From Hofstenia miamia (Eukaryota > Xenacoelomorpha > Acoela > Hofsteniidae): a DNA stretch of 64,000 nucleotides. Position numbers and translations under genes: made by a program. The notes beneath the pieces were generated by a model that saw only the letters and a list, made by a program, of their open reading frames with translations, had not been told where the DNA came from and did not search any database. The stretch is taken from NCBI GenBank assembly GCA_900660155.1, contig CABFPE010000684.1, positions 285,671-349,670 on the forward strand. Direction: 5' to 3'. Of the stretch, positions 24,600-35,977 are shown piece after piece; the first letter of the stretch is position 1, and every line of letters starts with the position of its first letter.

Positions 24600-27500
24600 T
24601 CCGCATCGTCAACTAGAGGGCAAGCAGAAGAAAAGTGCTCATAGTTGAAGTCCCAACCTTCCTTCAAGTACTCCACACTGCCAACTAGAGGGCAAGTGGA
24701 GGAACAAGTATCCAGGGGAAGGTATAACTGGTGGAAGAACTGTAGTAATACAAAAGCAACTAGAGGCTGATGGTACTGCAGAACCCACAGCTGGTCAAAT
24801 GCTAAGGGAATGTCCAGAAGGAATCTGACTAAAAGGGGACCAACTGGAATCCATTAGCAGTGGTTCAGAAATAGAGTATGAACTGAGCACCAGTGCTAGA
24901 AGACCTCTAATACTCACTCAGGAAATGGTACATGGCCCCTCAGAAAGCATCAAAACGATGTCCAAAAGCACCATGTGCTCAGTCAAATGAAATATAAGGA
25001 TGTCAACTATAGACAGAGAGAAACTGCATCCATATTTCATACCAAAAATAAAAATGATATACAATGCATACAAAAAACTGTCCCCAGAAACACGAAGTCT
25101 ACTATGAAGACAAATAAAAACCAATGAAATGAATCTGCCAATTGTTCTAGATAAAGAAAATTGACCAATAGTAAACACAATAATAAGTTACCCACAAAGA
25201 ATGGATGAAGCACTCAAACGCCCATATTTCAGGAGCACCATTCACATCAATTTTTGCGCCAATTTTACACTAGCTGATGTTCAAAACATAATAACATCAA
25301 AAGACAAAATCGCAAAAATCAAACAAATCAACCTGGACAAAGAGAACCTGGTACTAATTCACATATTAAAGGAAAAGGAATACACAAACAAACTGGAGAA
25401 ACAGATACAAGCAACATTAAAACTAGCAGAACAGAATGAGGTACAAATCGTAATAATCACGATCACAACAGAAAAAGACATACCAAAATTTCTATACAAA
25501 ATGAGTATGCAAGTCCAAAACATATTCCTAAAAGAAAAAATGCAAGATGAAACAACAGTATCAGAGTTAATAAAATTTGACTTACAAATAGACAATTAAT
25601 GGTGGAGCCATGAATAGCAGTAGAGTTATACCAACAAGTGAAGACAATAGAACTGACAACAAAAGCAAAAGATACCAAAAAACTCATGCAACTGCACATA
25701 AAATGCAGCATCAATCAACGACAGGAACACCTAAAATAAATACAAGAAACATGGAACAACATGAAAGTGTCAAAAACAACAGAAGAAGAATGGCTGAAAA
25801 TCACCATAGAAGCCCCGTCAAAACAATACCACAAATCAGTGGAAATCTTATTACAGGAAATCAACAGGGCATATGAGCTCAACACTAAGAAGAATTTCAA
25901 ATCTTATATGTTTGATGAAATCAATGCCTCCAAAATAAGATATAGAATGACATTATGGATACTGGCCATATATCTGACACAAGATGAAACACTAAAAATT
26001 CCCATCTCTAGAAAAACAAGAATGAAACTAAGCAAAGACGCAACACATGAAATCGCATTCTCCCCCATAAATACAGCAACAAAAAACTGGATGCTGAAAG
26101 GCAACATTGAAAAATTTGTCTCTCTGGACAAACAAGAAAAACCCATACAAACGGTGCAGAAAAGACTAGTGAGAATCATCACAGATAAACACCGGATGTG
26201 TAAAATAACAATGGTAACAATAGCAAACAAAACAGGAATATGTCCAAATGAAATCACCATATTTGATGAAGCAACACGAAAATACATTTGGGGCGCAACA
26301 GCTGACACAAACCTACGTCAAATTGAAGAACAGCCATGGATAACCACACAAACATTAATAAAGAGGAAAATAGCCAAAACAACAGAAATAGTCAATGCTA
26401 TGAAAGAGAAAACCCCAGGTGCTCAAAAGAACTACAAATGGGGAACAAGATCAAATTATAAATTTACTTGATTTTATTAATATTGTGTTTTTGATAAATT
26501 AGCATTAAANGAAAATAGCCAAAACAACAGAAATAGTCAATGCTATGAAAGAGAAAACCCCAGGTGCTCATTTCTAAAGATAATAAAGAGAGCAGAAGAA
26601 ATGTCAAAAGAGGGTAGCATCAAACCAGTAGAAATACTCAACATAAAAACCAAAACGCAAGTGGAAAAGGAAAAAGAAGACAATCTACTAATGAGCTCAA
26701 GCATAACAATTTCACCAAAAACGCAAGAGCGCATGGATCAGATAAATATGGAAAAATGGGGAAATATAAGTCTGGCAAGCACAATCAAATGGATTGACAC
26801 TGAAGATGAACAATACTTGATAGAAATCAAAATACACCAAGAGGAAACAGAAATAACTTCAAGAAACTATCAAATCATGAAAGAAAATCACACAGTAGCA
26901 ACAATGAAAATAATGTTTATGAAGGCATTCACAAAAACCGAACTCACAGAATTACTGAAACCCTACAATCAAATAGCAGTGGATGCGGAGTGCATAATGT
27001 CCAGGATAGAAATAAAACCAGACACTCTGATAAAACTGAGCAGAAAAGGATTAACACAATGATTCTGGGAAAAATTGAACAAAGCAAAAATGAATTACCC
27101 AGCAACTATAGGAATGGTAACAGCACCGATAACATCAGGAGACTACCAAACAATAGAAGCAAATGTCGAGACAAAAATATTAAAATGCACTCCACCAGAA
27201 ACGATATCAATTCCAATGGTACTACCCTGATGGAGACTACCAAAAATAGAAAAATCACAAAAGGATTCTTCCACGAATTCAAAATATATACAAATACAAA
27301 AGAGAATGCAAAATGACTAGCTAGTTCAATCAGAAGCATACAAGAAAACAAAAAATATAATGCTCCAACAAGACAACAAAGAATGCATATACATAGAAGG
27401 TATGATAATGCCATATGAATTGTACGACGATAGGAAACCCATCCACATACAACTACAAGAATTGAAAAACAAAATAGAGGACAGATCACTAAAAACAATT

Positions 27501-28050
27501 ATACTATTCTCAGGGGTAAACGACATCATATGAATGGACATATGGAACAAAGAGTACAGATACTACGACATATCAAAACGAGTAGAAATTATAACAATGA
27601 TTTGAATGAATAAAAATGACCCAGACGAAATCACAGAAGAAGACATACGAAACAACATAAGTTTTTTCTACAAAGACGTAGAAAACACGAAAAGCCTTCT
27701 AAATATATTCAAATTTTTCTATCCCAATACTTGTCTGAAAGAAGAACTCACTCATACCAGCAGAGCAGATGCTCTAATGACACTGATGATTGGCATCAAA
27801 GGTTTGAAACTATACAAGAAATTCTATCCGCTCTTCAAAGAAAAACTCAATGAACTCAGATAACTAACGACAATCACAGAATCAATTCAAACAACGAAAA
27901 TCATCAACAACAGCCGAGAAAGAAACAGTGCTAAAACTAACTAAACAACCAGAATTCGCAAAGCTAACATGGGGACAAACCCAAGCAGAGACATTGATAA
28001 AAAGAGCGGACACACTAATCCACGGAGAATGAGCAATCTTAAAATCGACG
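24600..28050 (+). pseudogene. Extra 3' coding-like region after integrase
   Basis: About 3.4 kb of A-rich sequence lies between integrase and the 3' LTR. It holds several open stretches (about 25200-25600, 25760-26420, 26600-27060, 27600-27860) with the same composition as gag-pol. No signal peptide, long membrane span or envelope motif is evident. Two short motifs recall DEDD-type 3'-5' exonucleases: a hydrophobic-Asp-X-Glu site (IAVDAECI, near 26970-26990) and a His-X4-Asp site (HTSRADALMTL, near 27750-27785). Additional 3' frames, including exonuclease-like ones, have been described in some LTR elements of rotifers. Function here is inferred only. It is a fossil and broken. Confidence 0.5.
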
Positions 28051-28054
28051 CAAG

Positions 28055-28066
28055 CTGAGGGAGGCG
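28055..28066 (+). promoter_or_regulatory. Polypurine tract
   Basis: The purine-rich stretch TGAGGGAGGCG lies directly before the 3' LTR start TGTAGC, where plus-strand priming is expected in the family. Confidence 0.65.
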
Positions 28067-28903
28067 TGTAGCATAATCCATCAAAAACAGCAAAGAACTA
28101 CAAATGGGGAACAAGATCAAATTATAAATTTACTTGATTTTATTAATATTGTGTTTTTGATAAATTAGCATTAAACCAAGCCATATAATTTGAATTCGAA
28201 ATTAATTTGTGAAAACAATTACTCGTCACTTTAACTTTTGACAAATCACATGTGGATGATTACGCTCCACATCGATTTTGATATCGCAATTGGCAACTAA
28301 AACGGTGACAGGTACTTGTTTAACAGTAAATATGTTTATAAAAAATTTCTATAAATATGTAGAACCGGGAGAGAACTGTTGATGGAGAATAAACTCCTTA
28401 TTATCTACTTATTTTTGCTCAGTTTGATTATTAATTCAAATGCACAGCTAGGTGATTCATGCTTGTAACGATCACTAGGCTGTTGTGAGGGATGAAATGG
28501 TTTGTTGCCTGGATCGAGACAACCATATAAGTTAGGAATAGGTATAAGGGCTTTTTACTCACCGCCTAGCTGGCTATTGATCGATTTCACTTGTTGCATG
28601 TAGTAACAAATACGAGATAAGGAGAGATCACCATCCTAGTTGTGTTATTGTTATCTGTTATTACCTATCTTATTTTAGATCCAAATTGTTGTTTACTTTA
28701 GACCTATAATGACCGAAAATGGCCTTTTATACATGAATGTTGTTTTATATACCGATGTCATCATAAGTTTAGGAAGCTGCTATTCATTGTATATTTTAAT
28801 GGTTTTTAACTCCTTCTTAATCTTTTGCAACTAGTGTCAAGAAACTGTAGTTCAGCATCCCTAAATGGTCCTGAGTTAATACACATCTATAGCCTGGGTG
28901 ATG

Positions 28904-28957
<54 letters not shown>
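28067..28957 (+). repeat. 3' LTR with TA microsatellite at its end
   Basis: It matches the 5' LTR from its TGTAGCATAATCC start to the distal CAGCATCCCTAAATGGTCC and GCCTGGGTGATGATT part. It is shorter than the 5' copy. The terminal TATA of the LTR runs into about 50 bases of TA repeat (28905-28957). Confidence 0.9.
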
Positions 28958-28962
<5 letters not shown>

Positions 28963-29464
28963 TTAAGCACATGATATATTTTCATTACATCAGGCAACAA
29001 GAACTAGTATCTACAGGAAGTAATTTAAACAAACAAGATTTTATTACCAAATGAATTTGACATTAGAAGGGATTGCATACTGTACTATATTTCCTTTTAC
29101 TGAGAACACTCGCTATTTCAAAATACGGAATTTTTACACTATAGTGTCATTATTCTGTTNTTTTTGCTCAGTTTGATTATTAATTCAAATGCACAGCTAG
29201 GTGATTCATGCTTGTAACGATCACTAGGCTGTTGTGAGGGATGAAATGGTTTGTTTCCTGGATCGAGACAACCATATAAGTTAGGAATAGGTATAAGGGC
29301 TTTTTACTCACCGCCTAGCATTCTATTGATCGATTTCACTTGTTGCATGTAGTAACAAATATGAGATAAGGCGAGATCACCAACCTAGTTGTGTTATTGT
29401 TATCTGTTATTACCTATCTTNTTCAAAATACGGAATTTTTACACTATAGTGTCATTATTCTGTT
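28958..29464. other. Assembly joint carrying a stray LTR piece
   Basis: A 260-base LTR piece (29161-29420, matching about 28405-28665) is bounded by single Ns at 29160 and 29421. The 43 bases before the first N (29117-29159) are repeated exactly after the second N (29422-29464). This looks like a misplaced repeat contig rather than a real insertion. Confidence 0.8.
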
Positions 29465-30779
29465 ACTTAGGGCCTTGAAGCAATGTCTGCACATCAAAAT
29501 TATGCAAGTATACTGTGCATTTTAGGATTCGAATTCGGTTTTAAAAATATTTCATATTTGAATTCTTGCAAATCCTGTTTACATGCATCAGTCAAGTGTG
29601 TATAATGTACTTTCAGATTTGTTGCCGCTTTCAAGCAGGGCATTTAAAATCTTAACTCCCTATTTTTGCAAAAAAAATTAATCAAATTTCAAATATGAAT
29701 TTATGTACTTAATTGATCTAATACAGTAAGATTAGGATTAAGATTCTAAAAATTTCGGAGTTGAGGATAGATTTGTGGATTAGCAGGAAGCTAGCTTGTT
29801 TACACACAACTACACAAAATTTAATAGCAAAGATTATGTTATTCCAAAATTGAAGGTAAAATTTAAGCAATTAATAATGACAAAAACCACTAAAACAAGT
29901 GAAGCTAACTCTCTAAGGAAAATGTCGCCCTTTTTCACTTTTACTGCTGCTAATGGCAGCAAAATTAAAATTAGCATCATCATTAATCTCAATTGGATAT
30001 AACATTTACATCACCAGAACAAATCCATTTATGACGAGTACATTAAGATCATATCCATGATTTTCAATTGAAATAATGCTATATAGCAATATGCAATAAT
30101 GAGCTTTGCACACTATAAAGCACAAACTAAAATTAAATCGCAGTACACTTATAATCCACCTAAGAACAGCGAAATATATCACAAAAGTGTAGTGTTGGTT
30201 GAAACCAATTTGATTGCTTGTTAACAGCACATATTCTCTTCAGACATGCGCATTGTAGGGAGGAGCTAAAATATAATATGGCGGTTCAGCACTGCTAGCC
30301 TCAATTTTTTCTGATGACATTAAGAGATTTTTCTATGGCTAATATTTTCATTCACATTGGGACTTAATCATGTCAATATTTTAATAACAATTTTTGTTGA
30401 AAACATTTTATTTAGATTGATTTACGAATTACGATATTGAAATCATCAAAAACTTGCTTCTTGTGAAGCTATAATATGATTTTTGCATAACTCAAATTCA
30501 ACTAGTTTCACCATATTCTCCATTTTCTGGAATGCTTATTTTTACATGGTTGCTGCAATACTAAATCATACCAATATTTAGACCAAGTTAAACTTAAGAT
30601 AAAGAAATAGTAGCCCAGTTTAATAAGCAAAGATATTCAAAGTTGAATATAAATTAATACCTCAATTCAATTCTAGTCTCTACATGTGTACAATTGAACA
30701 AATGGTCTCAATGGGAAATTATGCTGTTACAATTAAAAGCATAGGCCTATGCTGTTGACAACGCTGTTTACAAAAAACG
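29465..30779. other. AT-rich spacer
   Basis: No gene, RNA or repeat recognised. A 68-residue chance frame near 29800-30000 shows no motif. Confidence 0.45.
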
Positions 30780-31400
30780 CTTTTACCAACCCTGCATATG
30801 TTTAATAAATAGTCATAGCAATCCAATAGTTGCCACAAAGTTTACAGAGAGGCATTGACAAGCTCATCAACTATTATATTCAAAATAAGTTGTTTTGAAT
30901 AAATATAAGCCTTCATTCATTGTCTTTAAGTCAAGAGAATCAAAGCACCTAATTGCAAACTTTACTATAGCATCTGTCAGGATATACCACCCATAACTAC
31001 AACTGATACAATTAAACATTGGGGTGTCATAATTGACCAAAGCGTAAACTACAATTTCTATATTACATGTAGGACCAGGCTTCAGAAAATGGCATTTGGC
31101 ATACAGTATCTAAGATAAATAAATAATATGCATACAGCAGCTATAAATACTTTTTTCAATCCTAGTCATTTTAAGTTTTCCAATAAAGAGCGATTTTAGT
31201 CTTCAGATTGCAGCAGAAACTTACTTTAATAATATCTTATAAATTTGCATTAACAGTACAAAATGGGTTTGCGAAACTTACATCAAATCGTATTATGTAT
31301 ATATCTAGCAAATATTATTTACATTCAATGAGTGAAAGCCTGGAAGATATCAGATTCCAATGCAAAACAGTTAGCATGTTATCATAAAAATCAAGATTGA
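30780..31400 (+). mobile_element. LINE relic, thumb part of reverse transcriptase
   Basis: Fragments read KPSFIVFKSRES near 30920, then TIKHWGVIIDQSVNYNFYIT near 31010-31070, and RLQKMAFGIQYLR near 31080-31120. They resemble the region after the catalytic box of Jockey/CR1-type LINEs (family pattern: K...F..F, then IKHLGV.ID..L....HI, then K....L..LR). Several frames and stops are involved and neither end is defined. Confidence 0.5.
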
Positions 31401-31762
31401 CATTTTCAGTCCAATCAAATATATAGAAATTGCTCAATGATAAGTAATAGGTGTTTATTGTTTAGCATTATGGTAATAAATTTTAAAAAAAGATAATTCA
31501 ATATTTGAAAAAATTAGATTGCCAAACATTGTAGAAACAACTTTCAAATTGCATTCATTCAGTGTTCATGTTTTCCTAAATTATTTTTATGCTTGGTGTT
31601 TTAAAAAATTTATTAATACATGAATAAACATACAAACATTCAAGTCTGATATTGAGCTTTACATAATTCTGAATAAAACGCATTTAAGTAAACGTTGTAT
31701 TAAAATTGTTGTAGAAAAGAAATTGAATGCACATGTGAATCATATTGGTTTTTGATTAAACC

Positions 31763-31919
31763 ATGCAAATAAATAGTCATAAACGCAGTCAAATTCAAAG
31801 ATTCATTAAAATATATGGAAAGAAGAGCATCACTGAATATGTCACAAAATGTAGAAAAAAGTGGCAGAAGCCGCACAAGTTCCAAGAACGTTTCCAGATT
31901 AGACAGATCAATGATGAGA
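31763..31919 (+). CDS. Candidate orphan exon, unrecognised basic protein
   Basis: A frame from about 31763 reads SHKRSQIQRFIKIYGKKSIT, then EYVTKCRKKWQKPHKFQERF and QIRQINDES. It ends at a good donor, GTAAGC, at about 31920. Third codon positions are clearly richer in G and C (AAG, CAG, CCG, CAC, TTC) than the surrounding AT-rich DNA, which suggests former or present selection as coding sequence. A possible acceptor AATAG lies just before TCATAAACGC. About 50 residues, strongly basic. I do not recognise the family. It may be a host exon or a piece of a transposase. Confidence 0.3.
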
Positions 31920-32088
31920 GTAAGCGTCTGCAAAACCACGTAAATATAATTATTTTTCTCAATGTTGAAAATTATTTTTGTTTGGAAATAATTCATAATT
32001 ACAACTTTTACTGAAAATATTTCATTGTCTCACATTAGCAGCAAAATGTTTTCAGATCCAAAATATACATAAAAATGTGAAATACATA

Positions 32089-33092
32089 CAGGGTGAGTCA
32101 AAAGTGACTAACAATTTGATAAGGTTGTCCCGTCGTAATCTTTTAACGAAATCTTGCATTCTTATTTCCTAATTTTACTACACATTAGGAATATTTACGA
32201 GTTGCTTTATTTTATTGCTTTCCTGTCTTACTTTATTTGAATTTGGAATTTGATATCCCGCTTAATGTTCTTTTAAAATAGCCACCTTACAGCGTCATTC
32301 AATGTTAAAGAAACGTCATTGTCATATCGATATTTGAATGAAGATCATAAAATCATTTTAAAATCAGACTTTAAATTCATTTCATCAGACTTAAAATCAT
32401 TTTGAAAGGACATTAACTCCAAAAATTGTGTTATTTGGAACTCCAGTAAGCCCAACGTGATTGTGACAAAGCCTCTTCACTCCGAAAAAGTTACTGTGTG
32501 GATGGGTGTCGCCAAAGACTTTATCACACGCCCTTATTTTTTTGTTGGATCAGTTGATGGAGAAAGTTACCTGAAAATGCTGAAAGAACACCTTCTCCCC
32601 GAATTGCGACGCTTAAGGAAAGTTCGATCGTGCATCTTCATGCAGGACGGGGCGCCTCCGCACATTGCAAAATCAGTGAAGCAATTTCTTCTGGATCACG
32701 TCGGTTCGCAACGCGTGATAAGCCGACATTTTCCTCAGCCCTGGCCTGCGCGGTCACCGGATTTGAATCCGTGTGACTTTTGGCTTTGGGGTGACCTTCA
32801 ATCCAAAGTGTATCACTGCCAAAAGCCTCAGAATTTGGAAGAACTTCAGCGACGAATTTGTTCTGCAATTTCACGGATCACGACCGAAACGACGGCGGCG
32901 GCCATTGACAATTTTCAACTCAGACTTCAAGCTCTCGTGGAGCAAAACGGAGGACATTTTCAACACATCCTTTGATCCTTTTAAAATATTCATTTTCTGA
33001 ACTTTTTAAATATATACAGATTTTTCGTTGATGATGCTTTTTTATATTCATTACAGCTGAATAAATTCTTTAGAAACTTTTGACTCACCCTG
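32089..33092 (+). mobile_element. Mariner-like element, internally shortened, with TA duplication
   Basis: The ends are CAGGGTGAGTCAAAAGTGAC on the left and its inverted match CAGGGTGAGTCAAAAGTTTC on the right. The first 17 bases are identical, and similarity continues over CTAA. TA flanks both sides (32087-32088 and 33093-33094). At 1,004 bases it is shorter than full-length relatives (about 1.3 kb or more) because the 5' part of the transposase is absent. The coding part is visibly GC-richer than its surroundings, which fits recent arrival. Confidence 0.9.
32457..32975 (+). pseudogene. Mariner transposase, C-terminal half still open
   Basis: The frame is open from about 32409 to 32975. It reads NCVIWNSSKP and VTVWMGVAKD, then CIFMQDGAPPHIA (second catalytic Asp), WPARSPDLNPCDFWLWGDLQ (third Asp) and a C-terminal IDNFQLRLQALVEQNGGHF. 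These are hallmarks of the DUF4817/DDE_3 mariner group. The N-terminal DNA-binding helices and the first catalytic Asp are missing and no ATG opens the frame, so it cannot give an active enzyme. The surviving half has no stop or shift. The element could only have moved with help from a full copy. Confidence 0.85.
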
Positions 33093-33239
33093 TATATAAT
33101 AAACATTAACACCTAATTTTGTTTGTCAACAAATATTTCAACAAAACAGAATATATTCCAATAACGTCAAAGATAGACAAACGGCCATAGTACACAATTA
33201 CGTCATAGTCACACCAGATATGTCTGTCATATGTCCGCC

Positions 33240-35977
33240 AAGGTAAAAAAGTCATTTTTGGCACGTCCTACGAAACCTGGCTTGGAGAAACTTTCTCTGA
33301 CAAATTACTTCCAAATTCCTCTTTTATTGTTGCTGCACAAAATGATCGTCATTCATCTAAAGATCATGATGGTTGCTTAATAATGTGTAAAAATTCCCTA
33401 AAATTTTACTCAGTTGACGATCTCCTAATGAACAACTTTGCTTGTGCTACTATAATTGATTCTTACGAATATACCTTACTAACAATATGCTTATAAATAC
33501 CATCATCAAACAGTTCTTCAGCAACGGATATGGTATTTGTTCTTACAGCTGCATTCGACAGATTATCCTAACATAATTTAAAACATAAAGAACATATTGT
33601 TATTGTATGTGGTGATTTTAATTTACCTTTCATAGATTGGTCATATTTGTTTTCTAATAACGATTTCGATCAATTACTGTTAGACTTCTTTAATGACTAC
33701 AATATGAAGCAACTTATTGGTTTTCCAAATCATCAAATTGGCAAAATTTTGGAGTTGGCTTTTACAAATTTACTTAACTCCAAACAAAAGCATTTCTGAT
33801 CATGTTGTAATTTCTCTTAAGCAAAATGACCTATCAATTCCAAAATTTTGGTTTTCTCGAGTCAACTCATTTGGACTCTCCCTAGCTCTCTCGATGTCAT
33901 TATTGTCTTTTTATGTAAATAATTCTTATTATATCTCTTATTTGTATGACTTTTTTTTGAAACTATAGCTACATTTGTTCTTCAGAAAAGACTTAAGCGT
34001 CGTATTTCACGATCATATGCATCTTCACATGCTCTTCATTTCTAAAACAAAACAGAATCTCAGCATCGCAGATATCAAAAAAATGATATTTCTGATTTCT
34101 GCCTCTTAATTCATTGTACACTGATCTCTTTGAGTAATTTGAACTTGATGGATTAATGTTTTTATAAAGCTTTTCAGACATTTCTGACGTTAATTCCTAT
34201 TATACATTACTTCGATCTTGAGATCTTTAAACTTTTCCTCGCCCCATCTCTTGGGAGTTTAAAGTTGCTACAATAGACTTTGATATTTGCCTCAATTTAT
34301 TCTCTACAAGATGAGATAACCTGTTCATTTGATATTATTGATTTCAATGATATATCTACTGAACTTGATGATGTTATCAAGCTAACTGTAACTCCAACTG
34401 TGGATCTGATATTCTCCTTAGCTCATTCTTAAAGCAATACTCATCGCAATTATCAGTTCATGTCCTAAATCTATTTCGATTTATTATTGATTCAGGATAT
34501 ATCCTGATATATGGAAGCAAGCTATCCTCAGACCGTTATTTAAATCAGGTAATCGGAAAAAGCAAATAATTGCCGTCCAATAGCTCCCCTTTGAAGATTA
34601 TCATTACTTTTTGATCAAATTTACAGTTTTATAAGCTACAAACTTAATAATCAACAATTTGGTTTCATTATTACTAGCTCTACAGTCACCCAACTCCTGT
34701 TATTTTTGGGTGATACACACACATATATACATATATATATATATATATATAATCTATATGAAGATTCTCAATTTTTTACGTGCTACACCTTTATTTTCGT
34801 AGAGCGCTTGATTCAGTCCCAAATAGATTTCTAATACATAAGTTGCACAGTTACGGATTAGTGGGGAAATTCTTAGAATCCTTGCCTCTTACCTGAAAAA
34901 TCAAGTTCAATGTGTTATCACAAATTCTTGTCGACTCTGTTGGTTACTGTTACCAGGGTGTGCCCCAAGGGACCACTATTATTTCTCATATTAACAAATG
35001 ACATTCCATCTTATTGTCATAATTACACTCCATACTTATTTGCTGATGATCTGAAAATATTTTCGCCATCTTTTCGCAATATTGAAGATGATTACTTTTC
35101 TCTTGTAGTTTAGGCAAAAAATAACAAAATTGCATTTAATAAGAAAAATGTGAGTATATCTCTTATCCTACATCTGATTCGCCTGTTAAAATTGATTGTT
35201 CAATGTTTAAGCATTTTGCATATGTTAAGGATCTTGGTGTGTATTTTAGTCATGATCCTGGACTTTACATGTGTCTGAAAAATAAAAAAGTGTAATCACT
35301 CTTTTATGCATTTTCTTAATTTATGCTATTAAAGAGATCAATTCCCTCTAATACTTCATACCACGTAATCCTCACTTTTTTCAAATCTTTAATCCTGACT
35401 TCCTTCATGTATGCATCTCAGATTTGGTTTCCATCCTCAGGAGATATTGATAAATTAGACTGTTTACAGCGTCGATATAGTAAGTGGTTTCAAAATATTG
35501 GAAACTATAAAATTATACTTCTTAGAATCAACTTATTCCTAGTTCCTTGACTATTCCAATTTTATGATTTGCTTTATTTGAACAAACTCCTCAATGTTTT
35601 TGATTATATATCTTTATATTACCCACACTTCCCAGGATTACGTTTTAAAAATTTTAATCTTTTTCAAGTAACACGTGTGAAGAAATCAAAGACCGCTTAC
35701 GTCTATTTTAACCGAACCACTCGCTTGGCAATGCTTATCAACACAAACATTAATTTATTTTATGATTATTGCATTGTCAAAAAAAAATCTGCTAGTTTTT
35801 TGTGGACTGCATCTCAATTGCATTTTTAATACTATTCGATACACACATTATTGTTTGCCCATGCAACTCATGCCAATAATCTTGCAATTCATCATTCCAT
35901 GAATCACTTTGTTGACTGTTTAATATATTTGTAGACCTGCATTCAGGTAATATATCTATTTATAAATAATAATAATG
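33240..35977 (+). mobile_element. LINE relic with endonuclease and reverse transcriptase (Jockey/CR1-like)
   Basis: The endonuclease part (33250-33800) shows GTSYETWLGETF, DHDGCLIMCKNSL and the strong motif VCGDFNLPFIDW. The reverse transcriptase part (34480-35550) shows AILRPLFKSGN, YLKNQVQCVI, LLFLILTNDIPSYC and the catalytic box LFADDLKIFS near 35037-35066. A LTSFMYASQIWFPSSGDIDK and LQRRYSKWF section follows. There are many stops and shifts, and a TA microsatellite (34716-34752) interrupts the polymerase. The 3' end is probably the TAAATAATAATAATG tail near 35965-35978. The 5' end is truncated. Confidence 0.75.

Larger units (their letters stand above)
16245..28957 (+). mobile_element. 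Ty3/gypsy LTR retrotransposon fossil (mdg1/412-like)
   Basis: This is an old retroelement copy with two LTRs (TGTAGCATAATCC starts at 16245 and 28067), a tRNA-Arg-type primer site, gag, protease, reverse transcriptase, RNase H, integrase and a long extra 3' region. It is broken, with well over ten breaks. Comparing the LTRs by eye gives very roughly 25 differences in about 830 aligned bases (about 3 percent), so it is not very recent but far younger than relics A-C. The coding strand is strikingly A-rich. The integrase-side order (RT, RNase H, IN) and the primer site place it in Ty3/gypsy. The left end abuts the Tc1 end at 16235 within a TATATAT run, so the target duplication is probably hidden in TA repeats. 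Confidence 0.9.

Noticed and set aside
19079-27500. Many long minus-strand frames opposite the LTR element
   Set aside because: They are low-complexity Phe/Ser/Leu-rich shadows of the A-rich coding strand.
24600-28050. Envelope gene after integrase
   Set aside because: No signal peptide, furin-like site, fusion peptide or long membrane span is visible in the open stretches, so calling it an errantivirus-type envelope is not supported.
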